NCBI GenBank assembly: GCA_902566725.1
Contig: CACFJZ010000001.1
Coordinates: 1 to 64,000, forward strand
Source: an uncultured marine group I thaumarchaeote
GTDB taxonomy: Archaea; Thermoproteota; Nitrososphaeria; Nitrososphaerales; Nitrosopumilaceae
Direction of reading: 5' to 3'
DNA length: 64,000 bases
The notes under the pieces were generated by a model. That model was given only the letters and a program-made list of their open reading frames with translations, had not been told where the DNA came from and did not search any database. A program made the position numbers and the translations under genes. Shown here piece after piece: positions 32,305 through 41,045 of the stretch (position 1 is the stretch's first letter; each line of letters opens with the position of its first letter).

Positions 32305-32841
32305 TTGAAAACAGAATTATTAGAAAATCGTTTGATTGTATGGAATACAGATGATTCTAAAAAATTATTTAGTGAAGGATATTATGGAAAACCAATCGGC
32401 ATTCCAAAACCAAAATTAAATGAAATCAATGTTCCATTAGTATTAGATTTGATTGAAGGGTATTATTTAATGACAAAATCTAAAATTCAGATTTATAAAA
32501 ATAAAAAGAAAGTTACTTTAAAGAAAATGTTTCAGATATGCTTAGAACAGCATCATAATTTTGAAAAAAAATTTCAAGTTTACAAAGATTTTCGGGATAA
32601 AGGATATGTTGTTAATCCAGGAATAAAATTTGGATGTGATTTTGCAGTTTATGAAAAAGGTCCAGGCATTGATCATGCTCCATTTTTAGTACAAGTGTAC
32701 AATAGAAATGAAAACATGACGTCAACAGACATTGTGTTGGCAGGAAGATTGGCTACAAGTGTTAAAAAACAGTTTATTTTAGCTATACCAACTGGAAAAG
32801 AAAAAGTAGAGTATTTGGCGCTTGATTGGTGGAAAGCCTAG
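32305..32841 (+). CDS. endA: tRNA-splicing endonuclease
   Basis: Cuts introns from pre-tRNA at bulge-helix-bulge sites. The 178-residue protein has the EndA C-terminal catalytic domain with the expected triad: Tyr in DKGYVV (about residue 101), His in IDHAPF (about 123) and Lys in TSVKKQF (about 153-154), and the family string NPGIKFGCDFAVY. I use TTG at 32305, 2 bases after the previous stop; the frame is open further upstream, but those residues fall within the PhoU-like gene. The tRNA-Ser intron at 4852-4866 is a natural substrate. Confidence 0.92.
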   Translation: MKTELLENRLIVWNTDDSKKLFSEGYYGKPIGIPKPKLNEINVPLVLDLIEGYYLMTKSKIQIYKNKKKVTLKKMFQICLEQHHNFEKKFQVYKDFRDKGYVVNPGIKFGCDFAVYEKGPGIDHAPFLVQVYNRNENMTSTDIVLAGRLATSVKKQFILAIPTGKEKVEYLALDWWKA

Positions 32842-33209
32842 AAAGTTTTGATGTGGCCAGCTATTTTATCAAATATTTCAAATTGTTCTTTTGATACCTT
32901 GAAATCAAAGCTGTTTTTCCATTTACCATAAATTCTGACACCTTTTGTGGTAGGATCAATCGTGATGGTGGCATCGTCAACAGATTGTTGTGCAATGAGT
33001 TCGTTTAATACAGAATCATCATTTAGAGTATCTGCAATTTTGCCTCCTTGCCATTCAACTTTTGTTACTTTTTTTGAACGAAAATGTCCCGAAGTTGTTA
33101 AAACAGTTCTTGCAGTATAATCAATAGGAACGTCAGTTTGTTTTCTTACAATGAAATGAGCCTGATAGCGGTCTTGTGCGCCCCATGGAAGTGGATTTGG
33201 ATCTTGCAT
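32838..33209 (-). CDS. Conserved protein of unknown function (123 aa)
   Basis: A 123-residue protein, mixed alpha/beta in appearance, with 'PLPWGAQDRYQAHFIVRK' at the start and a C-terminal 'KGVRIYGKWKNSFDFKVSKE'. No membrane segment, Cys motif or catalytic signature is seen. It overlaps the endA stop by 4 bases (convergent) and lies 2 bases after the 78-residue gene upstream, so both form a short operon. Family not recognised. Confidence 0.68.
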   Translation of the reverse strand: MQDPNPLPWGAQDRYQAHFIVRKQTDVPIDYTARTVLTTSGHFRSKKVTKVEWQGGKIADTLNDDSVLNELIAQQSVDDATITIDPTTKGVRIYGKWKNSFDFKVSKEQFEIFDKIAGHIKTF

Positions 33210-33211
33210 GA

Positions 33212-33448
33212 TTATCCCTTTTGAATTATCTGTATGACATCAATGTTTGTGCCATTGACATCAAGACAGCCCTTATTTGTAACCATTCGAGTAGTTTGTG
33301 AAAATACTCTACTGTAATAATCATCATGTTCAACATCATCAGTTGCAATTTCTTTAGGAGTAGAATCTATTGCGATCTCTTTTAGCATATCAGAAAATTT
33401 CTCAGGTTCTGATTTTATAACAAATGTTTCGGGTTCTGAGTCATGCAT
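33212..33448 (-). CDS. Small acidic protein of unknown function (78 aa)
   Basis: A 78-residue acidic protein (MHDSEPETFVIKSEPEKFSD). The C-terminal part has 'RMVTNKGCLDVNGTNIDVIQ', a possible beta hairpin. It is the first gene of a two-gene unit with the 123-residue protein, 2 bases apart. No motif is recognised. Its start lies 87 bases from the divergent SDR gene. Confidence 0.65.
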   Translation of the reverse strand: MHDSEPETFVIKSEPEKFSDMLKEIAIDSTPKEIATDDVEHDDYYSRVFSQTTRMVTNKGCLDVNGTNIDVIQIIQKG

Positions 33449-33535
33449 TAGCTATCTTCAAGACTACCCTCAAATAAACATAATTCTCTAGTGGTAAGCA
33501 ATTAATATTGCAAATCAATCAAAATTTTTGTCAGA

Positions 33536-35284
33536 TTGAAATTTGAAAATAAAGTTGTGCTAATCACAGGAAGTGGAACGGGCATAGGAATGACGGTGGC
33601 CAAGAAATTTGTGGGAGAGGGGGCTAGCGTGATCATTCTAGGAAGACGTAGAGAGCCACTCGAAGATACATCAAAAATGCTTGAAGAAATTATTAACGAA
33701 AAGAAGTCAAATGGATTTGTAAAAATATTCTCAGGAGTAGATGTGAGTGATGAAAATGCCGTTACAGAAATGTTTGAGACGCTAAAAAATGAGGGCGTAA
33801 ACGTTGACGTAGTAGTAAATAATGCAGGAGTTTCAGGTCCTGTCACTTGCTTTTCACATGCACCATTAGACGATTTCAGAAGTACAGTAGACATTCACCT
33901 TACAGGAACATTTTGGACATCAGTTCAAGCACTAAAAGTTATGAAAGAAGGAGCAAAAATAATTACAATATCAACATTCTTTGCAGAAGAAAGACCACTT
34001 GAGCAAAGACCGTATAGATTCAGAGGACCATACACAGCATCACAAGGTGCAAAGAACAGATTAGTTGAAGCAATGTCTTGGGAGCTAACTGAAAAAGGAA
34101 TAGTGTCTATCGGAACAAATCCAGGACCAGTACATTCGGATAGAATTTACAAGACAGTATATCCAAAAGCAGCATCAGAATTCCTAAGAGTTAGTGGTTT
34201 TGAAGATTTAGTACCAGCAGAAGTCGAAGCGGCAAACAAAGAGATTGTAGGATTATTAGGAGAAGATGATGAGACAATTAAAAATGGAATTAAAGCTGCT
34301 GCAGAAAAATTAGGAAAAAAAGAAGAGACATTTACAAATTTGTTAAACAAGGTTCAAAGTATTGCAGAAAAGATTCAAAAGAATACATCAACAATGATTG
34401 CAGATCAACAATTCTTGTCACAAGATCAAGTGGCAACCACAGTGCTAACCCTTGCAGATGATGATCAGGCAAAAATTCTAAATGGAAAAATTATTCCGGG
34501 AGATAGAGTATTTTATCCAGTAAGATCACACATTACATCAATTCCCGAGACTGTAAAACAATTTGATTATTCATCAAAGATTGCCGTTTTAACAATTGAT
34601 GCTACTGACGAAGAAGATGCAAAGAAAGCTGAAGAAATAGCCAACAACGTTCAAGCAAATGGTGGACAAGCAATTTGTTTTATTTCAGACAAATGTTCAA
34701 AAGAAATTCAAGAGTCATTAGGAAATAAATTCCATTCACATGTAATTGACTTTTCAAACAATGAAGAAATTACAAAATGGTTTAACACTGCAAAATCAAA
34801 AGGAGATATCGAGGTGTTTATTCACATTACAGGAAAAGTTCCATCAATTACAAAATTAACAGAATTGTCCAGAAGTGAGTGGGACGAATTAACAAACAAA
34901 TTCATTAACATTCCAGCTACGGTTAGTCAAAACGCAATGGGCGTTTTTGTACCTAACGGTTCAGAAGACCCACGACTTTTCAAGGAGGCTAAAGGACGTA
35001 TTGTTATAATTGGTCCAGACCTACCATATGGAAAAAAGATTGGAGGAAACGAGAGAGCAAAAATTGAGGTTTTCAGAGGCGCATTAAGACCATTTGCAAC
35101 AACAATTAATCAAGAATTAAGTGACGTATTGAAATCAAATGTTAGAGCATTCCTAGTGTTAGCAGGAACCGTTGATGGAAAAGAACCAAACAATGCAAGA
35201 ATTACAGATGCGGTTAACTATTTGATATCTGAAGATTCAAAATCAAGCGCAGAAGTAATTTTCTGTCCAGATGAATCAAGATAA
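33536..35284 (+). CDS. Double-domain short-chain dehydrogenase, candidate malonic semialdehyde reductase
   Basis: A 582-residue protein with an N-terminal SDR domain (GSGTGIG at about residues 11-17, NNAG near 100, Ser 146, Tyr 166) and a second SDR-like half (about 345-582) lacking a glycine motif. The block 'NPGPVHSDRIYKTVYP' and the two-SDR layout resemble the N-terminal, alcohol-dehydrogenase half of Chloroflexus malonyl-CoA reductase (comparison from memory). In this organism type that would be reduction of malonic semialdehyde to 3-hydroxypropionate (inferred). Odd: the YxxxK pair reads Y-T-A-S-Q (residues 166-170), with a Lys only at 173. The start is TTG. A hot-dog protein follows 3 bases later. 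Confidence 0.8.
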   Translation: MKFENKVVLITGSGTGIGMTVAKKFVGEGASVIILGRRREPLEDTSKMLEEIINEKKSNGFVKIFSGVDVSDENAVTEMFETLKNEGVNVDVVVNNAGVSGPVTCFSHAPLDDFRSTVDIHLTGTFWTSVQALKVMKEGAKIITISTFFAEERPLEQRPYRFRGPYTASQGAKNRLVEAMSWELTEKGIVSIGTNPGPVHSDRIYKTVYPKAASEFLRVSGFEDLVPAEVEAANKEIVGLLGEDDETIKNGIKAAAEKLGKKEETFTNLLNKVQSIAEKIQKNTSTMIADQQFLSQDQVATTVLTLADDDQAKILNGKIIPGDRVFYPVRSHITSIPETVKQFDYSSKIAVLTIDATDEEDAKKAEEIANNVQANGGQAICFISDKCSKEIQESLGNKFHSHVIDFSNNEEITKWFNTAKSKGDIEVFIHITGKVPSITKLTELSRSEWDELTNKFINIPATVSQNAMGVFVPNGSEDPRLFKEAKGRIVIIGPDLPYGKKIGGNERAKIEVFRGALRPFATTINQELSDVLKSNVRAFLVLAGTVDGKEPNNARITDAVNYLISEDSKSSAEVIFCPDESR

Positions 35285-35287
35285 AAG

Positions 35288-35749
35288 ATGGAAAAATTTA
35301 CAACCTTAAAAATTGGAGATTCGTTTGTTTCTACCACAAGTATATCAAAAAAAGAATTAGACGAATATCTTGGTTTTTCCAGGATAAAAAATGCCATGTT
35401 TGAGATAGATTCAGGAAAAGACGATGACAGAGTGATTTCAGGAAGAGCAATAATTTCAAGAATGGAAGGAGAGTTTACAAGATTAAGGCAGATTTATGGA
35501 AATTATATTGTACTTTATGGAATAGATGGAGATTCAGAATGGAAAAATAGACAAACACGCTTTTTGAGACCGCTTTACACTGATCAAGTGATTCGGTTAA
35601 AATTTACAATTTCAGATAAGAGAGACATTGATGACGAATATGGTTTGATTAGTGTCGATTTTGAAGCTACTTTTGAAGATGGAGACTTGGTTCTAACATC
35701 AAAGAAAAATCTCTACAGAATTAAAAAAGAACCCCCATCGAATCGATAA
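35288..35749 (+). CDS. MaoC/hot-dog-like protein
   Basis: A 153-residue single hot-dog-fold candidate: an N-terminal 'KIGDSFVSTTSISKKELDEY' as in MaoC-type hydratases, a central helix-like 'SGRAIISRMEGEFTRLRQIY' and beta strands with 'RFLRPLYTDQVIRLKFTISD'. The Asp/His catalytic pair of active (R)-hydratases (D-x4-H in the hot-dog helix) is not evident, so it may be a non-catalytic or thioesterase-like member. It follows the SDR by 3 bases and is probably co-expressed; acyl-CoA metabolism is the inferred setting. Its 3' end overlaps the convergent permease gene by 29 bases. Confidence 0.65.
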   Translation: MEKFTTLKIGDSFVSTTSISKKELDEYLGFSRIKNAMFEIDSGKDDDRVISGRAIISRMEGEFTRLRQIYGNYIVLYGIDGDSEWKNRQTRFLRPLYTDQVIRLKFTISDKRDIDDEYGLISVDFEATFEDGDLVLTSKKNLYRIKKEPPSNR

Positions 35750-36479
35750 TTAATTTTACAGCAGCAGCTAAGAGAACAATAGTAACAAGAATCTTTAATT
35801 TTCGTTCTTTGATTTCCAAAGAGAGTCTGGCCCCAAGAATTCCTCCACAAAATGCACCAATTGCTAAGAAAAATGCCTGTAAGTAATCAGGATGACCTAA
35901 TGCAGAGTGAACTAAAAGACCACTTAATGATGCAAACATCAAGATTAACTGTGCAGTAGGCGCAGCTCTTCTCATTGGAATTCCGATTCCAATAACCATC
36001 AAGGGAACAAAGACAATCCCTCCTCCAATTCCAAATAAACTCGAGATGATTCCTGCAAAGAAACTTGCCCCTGCAGAGAAGATCATCATCAACGCGGTTT
36101 TGTTGTAAGGTTTTTCATCTACAGTTCGTTTAAGAAAAATGTATACCGCAGATGCTATCAAAACAAGTGCAAATAAGATTTGAAATGCAGAAGGAGTCAT
36201 AGTATCAGATATGAATGCACCTAAAATTGTACCAGGAATACACATCAATCCAAGTTTTATTCCAATTCCAAATTCAACACGTTTTTGACGTGCATAAGAG
36301 ATAGTTGATGCTACAGAATTACTAAAAGCCGCAAAAAGACTATTACTTGCAGCTAATGCAGGAGGAAACCCAGCAAATGTCATTGCAGGTACTGCAATTA
36401 TTCCACCACCTAATCCTACAATAGAACCCAACACGCCTGCTGCAAATCCAAGTGGTATCAACCATAAATTCTCGTACAT
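35721..36479 (-). CDS. TauE/SafE-family membrane permease
   Basis: An integral membrane protein of 252 residues with about seven to eight hydrophobic helices and the two-fold internal repeat of the family, marked by GLGGGIIAVPA (near residue 21) and GIGGGIVFVPL (about 149-159). TauE/SafE proteins export sulfite, sulfoacetate or other organic/sulfur anions; the substrate here is unknown. It is divergent from the 36559 gene and overlaps the hot-dog gene at its 3' end. Confidence 0.87.
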   Translation of the reverse strand: MYENLWLIPLGFAAGVLGSIVGLGGGIIAVPAMTFAGFPPALAASNSLFAAFSNSVASTISYARQKRVEFGIGIKLGLMCIPGTILGAFISDTMTPSAFQILFALVLIASAVYIFLKRTVDEKPYNKTALMMIFSAGASFFAGIISSLFGIGGGIVFVPLMVIGIGIPMRRAAPTAQLILMFASLSGLLVHSALGHPDYLQAFFLAIGAFCGGILGARLSLEIKERKLKILVTIVLLAAAVKLIIDSMGVLF

Positions 36480-36558
36480 TGTAAGTTAGGACAGAAGATC
36501 ATGAGGTATATTAGATTTTAGAAAAAAAATTTAACTGTAATGACAACGTATTGGTACC

Positions 36559-36801
36559 ATGTCTCAAGCATTTGTTTTGATAAACTGTGAATTAGGCTCA
36601 GAAGAGCACATAATTGAAGAGTTAAAGACACTTTCAGATGTAAAAAGTGTGCAAGGAACATTCGGAGCATATGATATCATTGTCGAGATAGCATCAGAAT
36701 CAGTTGAGCAAATTAGAGAGACAATTACCTGGAAAATTCGTAAAATTGAGAAAATCCGTTCTACATTAACACTTACAAAAGTTGAAGGTCAAGGAGAATA
36801 A
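36559..36801 (+). CDS. Stand-alone Lrp/AsnC ligand-binding (RAM) domain protein
   Basis: An 80-residue protein that corresponds only to the effector-binding domain of Lrp/AsnC regulators: 'FVLINCELGSEEHIIEELKT' and 'GTFGAYDIIVEIASESVEQI' match the RAM fold. It has no helix-turn-helix, so it cannot bind DNA by itself; such proteins may sense amino acids or pair with full-length Lrp proteins. Two bases separate its stop from the convergent SIMPL gene. Confidence 0.9.
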   Translation: MSQAFVLINCELGSEEHIIEELKTLSDVKSVQGTFGAYDIIVEIASESVEQIRETITWKIRKIEKIRSTLTLTKVEGQGE

Positions 36802-36803
36802 TC

Positions 36804-37616
36804 TCATTCAGTAGATATGTAGAACACTACACTAACGTTAGTTGTTATCTCTTCATCACCAGACATTATTGGGGCAGATTTCATAGATGCGTCCATGGCC
36901 ATTCCATCAAATGAAGATCTCATAGGACTATCATAGTAAGGCATTACACTGTCATGGATTATTACAGATTTTACTCCAACAATTTTTTGTTTTAATGGAA
37001 CCAGTGCTTTTTCTGCTTTTTGTGTTGCATCAGTAATTGCATTAGCAATTAGATCATCACTAATTTTTTGAGATTTTTCAGGGGATAATTGAAATGATAT
37101 ATTGTCAACTCGATTTGCACCCGATGATACAGCTGCATCAATAATGTTTCCAGCTGAATCAATCTTTTCAGTTTGAATGGAAAGAATGTTTGATACACGA
37201 TAACCAATTAGAATTTGTTTATCTTTTGAATCTGAAAAATCATATAACGGATAGATTCTAAAATTTGATGTTTGTATATCGTCTTCAGATATTCCAGAAC
37301 TTGTTAATGATGAGATAACAGAATTCAGTGAATTAGAGTTTTTAGATAAAGATTCATTTGCAGTCTTGGCTTCAGACTCAACACCAAGAACAACAATTAG
37401 AGTGTCAGGTTCAGATGATGTAGTTGCACTTCCAGTTACAGAGATAGTTTGTTCAGAAGGATCATATTTTTCCAACCAATGAGTAATCAATTCTTCAGAT
37501 ATTTCATAATCAATTTCTTGAGATTCTACTTGATTTTCAATTTGTGTTAAAGTAACAGCAAAGGCTAAAACAAATACAACACCAACTATTACAGCAATGT
37601 TGATACGAGTATCCAT
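36804..37616 (-). CDS. SIMPL-domain (DUF541) membrane-anchored protein
   Basis: A 270-residue protein with an N-terminal signal anchor (INIAVIVGVVFVLAFAVTLT, about residues 5-24) and a large extracytoplasmic SIMPL/DUF541 domain (about 55-270), marked by 'ISVTGSATTSSEPDTLIVVLG', 'DIQTSNFRIYPLYDF' and 'ANAITDATQKAEKAL'. Family members sit in the periplasm or outside the cell; function is obscure, often linked to oxidative stress. I use the ATG at 37616; the TTG four codons upstream would fall only 13 nt from the TATA element. Confidence 0.87.
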   Translation of the reverse strand: MDTRINIAVIVGVVFVLAFAVTLTQIENQVESQEIDYEISEELITHWLEKYDPSEQTISVTGSATTSSEPDTLIVVLGVESEAKTANESLSKNSNSLNSVISSLTSSGISEDDIQTSNFRIYPLYDFSDSKDKQILIGYRVSNILSIQTEKIDSAGNIIDAAVSSGANRVDNISFQLSPEKSQKISDDLIANAITDATQKAEKALVPLKQKIVGVKSVIIHDSVMPYYDSPMRSSFDGMAMDASMKSAPIMSGDEEITTNVSVVFYISTE

Positions 37617-37637
37617 ACAAACTGTCAAAAGAGATAG

Positions 37638-37643
37638 TATAAA
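37638..37643. promoter_or_regulatory. TATA element between the SIMPL gene and the TPR gene
   Basis: TATAAA is the only clear TATA in this 54-base spacer. Its centre is about 24.5 nt before the minus-strand ATG (37616) and about 30.5 nt before the plus-strand ATG (37671), so one element could serve both genes. Confidence 0.45.
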
Positions 37644-37670
37644 AATTCACAAGTCAAATAGGGAATAGAG

Positions 37671-38378
37671 ATGAAAGATATACCATTACTTGATCCAGTT
37701 ACCGAGTTAAAGAAATTATTTGATGCAAAAAAATTTGACGCTGCAATTGAATTTTGTCAGAAATTATTAGAAAAAGACCCAAATGACCTAATTGCACTTC
37801 ACAATCTAAGTACCGCATATTATATCGTAGGCGCATATGAAGATTCAATCAAATGTTGTGATAAAGCATTAGAAAAAGACCCAAATGAAGAACATGCTGT
37901 GAAAAATAAAATGCTAGCATTAGAAAAGCTAGAGCTGCATGAGCAAGTTTTAGAATGCTGTGAAATCATATTATTAAAAAATGATAAAGATGTAGATGCA
38001 TTAGTTACAAAAGGAATTGCATTAAACAAGACAGGAAAACATGAGGATGCGTTAACATTATACGATTTAGCATTGGAATTAGACAAAACAAATGTTGATG
38101 CATTAATGAACATGGCAGTAACTTTGAGTTATCTAGGAAGATACCAAGATTCCATCCCATATTATGATACAGTTCAACAGATTATGCCAGATTTTTCCAG
38201 AGCTGCAGTTGAAAAATCAGAAGCATTCAAAGAACTTGGAAGAGATGATGATGCATTCTTGGCAGCACAAGGAGTACGATTACAAGACGCTGAAAAATTA
38301 AAACAAGATGCAAGAGAAAACAAGTATTCAGTTCAACACGCATTTCTTTTGAAGAGATATAATTCTGAGAAAAAATAA
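37671..38378 (+). CDS. Tetratricopeptide-repeat protein
   Basis: A 235-residue protein of about six TPR units ('AIEFCQKLLEKDPNDLIALH', 'SIKCCDKALEKDPNEEHAVK', 'ALTLYDLALELDKTNVDALM'), a protein-interaction scaffold. Several repeats carry Cys-Cys pairs (KCCDKA, ECCEII). It has no signal peptide. It is distinct from the TPR protein at 19580 in length and N-terminus. It ends 4 bases before the convergent argS gene. Confidence 0.86.
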   Translation: MKDIPLLDPVTELKKLFDAKKFDAAIEFCQKLLEKDPNDLIALHNLSTAYYIVGAYEDSIKCCDKALEKDPNEEHAVKNKMLALEKLELHEQVLECCEIILLKNDKDVDALVTKGIALNKTGKHEDALTLYDLALELDKTNVDALMNMAVTLSYLGRYQDSIPYYDTVQQIMPDFSRAAVEKSEAFKELGRDDDAFLAAQGVRLQDAEKLKQDARENKYSVQHAFLLKRYNSEKK

Positions 38379-38382
38379 CTAA

Positions 38383-40266
38383 TTACATTTTTTCAGGTGC
38401 ATCAATACCAAGTAAACCTAAAGAAGATTTGAGAGTATTTTGGAATGATACAACTAAGCATAACCTTGCATTCAGTAATTCAGGAGTTTCAGATTTTAGT
38501 ACTTTAACATGTTCATAAAATGAAGAGAAAGTTACTGCCAGATCATAAGAATATTTTGCAATTACTTTGGGTGACAAATTTTTAACTGAATCATTAATTT
38601 GGACATCAAACATTGCAATTTTTTTAACGAGATTTTTTTCATATTCAGAAGATAGTAATTCAAATCCAGAGTCAAAATTTGGTTTGGTTTCTGCTTTTTC
38701 AAGAATTCGTGATGCACGTGCATAAGAATATTGAATATAACTACAAGTGTCACCTTCTAAACGAAGTGAGTTTTTTAGATCAAAAGTAATTATTTTGTCC
38801 AGATCAGGTTTTATCATTTCATAACGAATTGTTCCAACAGCTACAGTTTTAGCAATTTTGTTTAATTCATTTTCAGATAAATCCTCATTACGACTTTTAG
38901 ATTCATCATAAACACGTTTTGTGAGATTTTCAAGTACCGTGTCAGCATTAACATACAAGCCTTTTCGACCGGACATTTGTGCAGATTCTCCTTCAGTAGA
39001 AAGGCCTAATGATGTCACAGTGTCGGAACTAAGTGTAACAGATTCATAGCCAAGATGAGTGTAAGCACCTTCTTCTTTAAATTTAGCCATTAAGCCAGAT
39101 ACGATTTTTTGTAAACGAATTTGCCGATTATCAATAACAGTGATAACTTTGTTTCCAGACAAATGTAGTTTATCATTATGATCAGAAATCTCATCAAGAT
39201 TAGTTTCATAGAGAATTTGAGAATTCTTTTGAGTCGAGTGTATTTTGTAAGAGAATGGATCATCTACCAATCCAAGTTTCCATGCAGCATAAGGAATATC
39301 TTTTGCAATGTAAGTTGCAACCCCATTACTTCGAACCAATATTTTATCATCTTCGCCTTCCGCAGGAATTACCCAACAACCGGCATTATCACCAGATTCT
39401 TCAAATTTTATTTGATTATCAGATTTTAATTTCTCAAAAATTTTTTCCCAAAGTTTTGAATGAATGATTTGAGATTCAAAATTCAGACAGTCATAAAAAA
39501 CCCCTAGATTCCAAACTGTTTTTAATTGCTCATCCAATACTCTTCGAGTAATTGTTTGTGCCATTTTTGATATTTCACTAGAACTATCTTCAATTTGTTT
39601 TAGAATTTCATGTCTTTTTTCTTCTAACTTTTTATCGGTTTCATATTTTTCAGTAGTTTTTACATATACGGTATCACCACAATAATGATCAAATTTTTCA
39701 TTGTTTGGTGGTTCCTGTGAAAAACCTAATTCAGTAAAACCAACAATAATGTCAGCAACTTGCAGACCAGAATCATCTACATAGTTTAGTACATTTACGT
39801 TAAAATTTCCTTTTCGTAATATTCTAGACACAATGTCACCCAAAATCACATTTCGGATATGACCAACATGTAACGCCTTGTTTGGATTTACTGATGTGTG
39901 TTCAACCACAACTTTTTCGTTGTTACCAATATCGAGAGCGCCATAATTTTCTTCAAGTGATGAAGAAATAACAATTTCATTAAATTTTTCATAATCTATA
40001 CTAAAATTGAGATATCCGCTAGGATGAGATTCAACATTTTTTATTTCAGGCAAGTCATCAAAATTATACAAATCAGAAAGTTCACGAGATATGTCTTGAG
40101 GGCTTTTCTTGAGTTGTTTTGAGAGTAGAAATGAGACATTACATGTTATGTCACCAAATCCAGGCTTTGCAGATTCAACTGAGAATGATACAGGCTCTAG
40201 ATCCTGAGAGTCTAAAATTTTATCTGTTTTTTTTCGTATATTTTCTAGTAATTCAAGAAAAACCAT
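38383..40266 (-). CDS. argS: Arginyl-tRNA synthetase
   Basis: Class I synthetase for tRNA-Arg, 627 residues. It has the N-terminal Add1-type tRNA-binding domain, the HIGH motif in NPNKALHVGHIRN (about residues 128-140), the 'NYVDDSG' block, the MSGRKG replacement of KMSKS (about 440) and the DALR anticodon-binding domain at the C-terminus ('YSYARASRILEKAE'). It is followed on the same strand by the HAD phosphatase upstream, 4 bases apart, and both may be one operon. Confidence 0.96.
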   Translation of the reverse strand: MVFLELLENIRKKTDKILDSQDLEPVSFSVESAKPGFGDITCNVSFLLSKQLKKSPQDISRELSDLYNFDDLPEIKNVESHPSGYLNFSIDYEKFNEIVISSSLEENYGALDIGNNEKVVVEHTSVNPNKALHVGHIRNVILGDIVSRILRKGNFNVNVLNYVDDSGLQVADIIVGFTELGFSQEPPNNEKFDHYCGDTVYVKTTEKYETDKKLEEKRHEILKQIEDSSSEISKMAQTITRRVLDEQLKTVWNLGVFYDCLNFESQIIHSKLWEKIFEKLKSDNQIKFEESGDNAGCWVIPAEGEDDKILVRSNGVATYIAKDIPYAAWKLGLVDDPFSYKIHSTQKNSQILYETNLDEISDHNDKLHLSGNKVITVIDNRQIRLQKIVSGLMAKFKEEGAYTHLGYESVTLSSDTVTSLGLSTEGESAQMSGRKGLYVNADTVLENLTKRVYDESKSRNEDLSENELNKIAKTVAVGTIRYEMIKPDLDKIITFDLKNSLRLEGDTCSYIQYSYARASRILEKAETKPNFDSGFELLSSEYEKNLVKKIAMFDVQINDSVKNLSPKVIAKYSYDLAVTFSSFYEHVKVLKSETPELLNARLCLVVSFQNTLKSSLGLLGIDAPEKM

Positions 40267-40270
40267 ACAA

Positions 40271-40981
40271 TTAGAATTCGGATTTAATCATATCTAAGCC
40301 TTCCAATACACCTTCACCCGAATTTTTTGTAGTGACAATCTTAGCTATTTGCTTTAATTCAGGAATGGAGTTATTTACAGCAATGTTGTTTTTAACGGTT
40401 TGAAATAAAGGAACGTCAGTTTCACTGTCACCTAATGCAATAGTATCTTCTACATCAACATTGAGCATTTCAAGTGCCTTCAGCAATCCAGTTCCTTTAT
40501 CAACACCGGCAGTATTGATATGATACGCATATCCACTATCAAAAAGGCCTACATTGAATCCATTTTCATTTAATAATTTTTGAGCATTCTTTATGTCAAA
40601 GGTTCTATCCAAAACAACTTCAGTAAGTCTTGGAAAAACAGGTTTTTCTTTAATTGAAGCATCAACATTTTCTTTTAAAAATGAAAATGCATCTTCACAT
40701 TCTTTTTTGTTTCCAATCATCTTATGAGTCATCACATCACCATGAGTGATACAGCCACCGTTTTCACCAACGCCAAGTAAAGTTAATCCACCAAATATTG
40801 AGAGAAGGTATGCTTCAATTGAAGAACGGCCAGTTACAAAGATTACATGATGTCCATTATTTTTTAAATTTCTTAATTTTTCTAATGCCTGAAGATGAAT
40901 TTTACCAAAACCATTCAATGTGATTGTTCCATCAATATCAACTGCCAGAACTTTTTTCTTCAATGATCTTTCGCTTTTCAT
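40271..40981 (-). CDS. HAD-superfamily phosphatase, phosphoglycolate phosphatase type
   Basis: A 236-residue Cof-type HAD hydrolase with the nucleophile motif DIDGTIT (about residues 15-21), motif II 'VTGRS', the Lys in 'DKGTGLLKALEML' and motif IV GDSETDVPLF (about 189-198). The size and the C2 cap fit archaeal phosphoglycolate phosphatase and sucrose-phosphatase-like enzymes. It would recycle 2-phosphoglycolate (inferred). It starts at 40981 and lies 4 bases before argS. Confidence 0.87.
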   Translation of the reverse strand: MKSERSLKKKVLAVDIDGTITLNGFGKIHLQALEKLRNLKNNGHHVIFVTGRSSIEAYLLSIFGGLTLLGVGENGGCITHGDVMTHKMIGNKKECEDAFSFLKENVDASIKEKPVFPRLTEVVLDRTFDIKNAQKLLNENGFNVGLFDSGYAYHINTAGVDKGTGLLKALEMLNVDVEDTIALGDSETDVPLFQTVKNNIAVNNSIPELKQIAKIVTTKNSGEGVLEGLDMIKSEF

Positions 40982-41045
40982 ACCATTAATGAGTAATGCG
41001 TTAAGAAACCTTTCATAATGGCAAATTTTTTACTAATTGAGTAGA

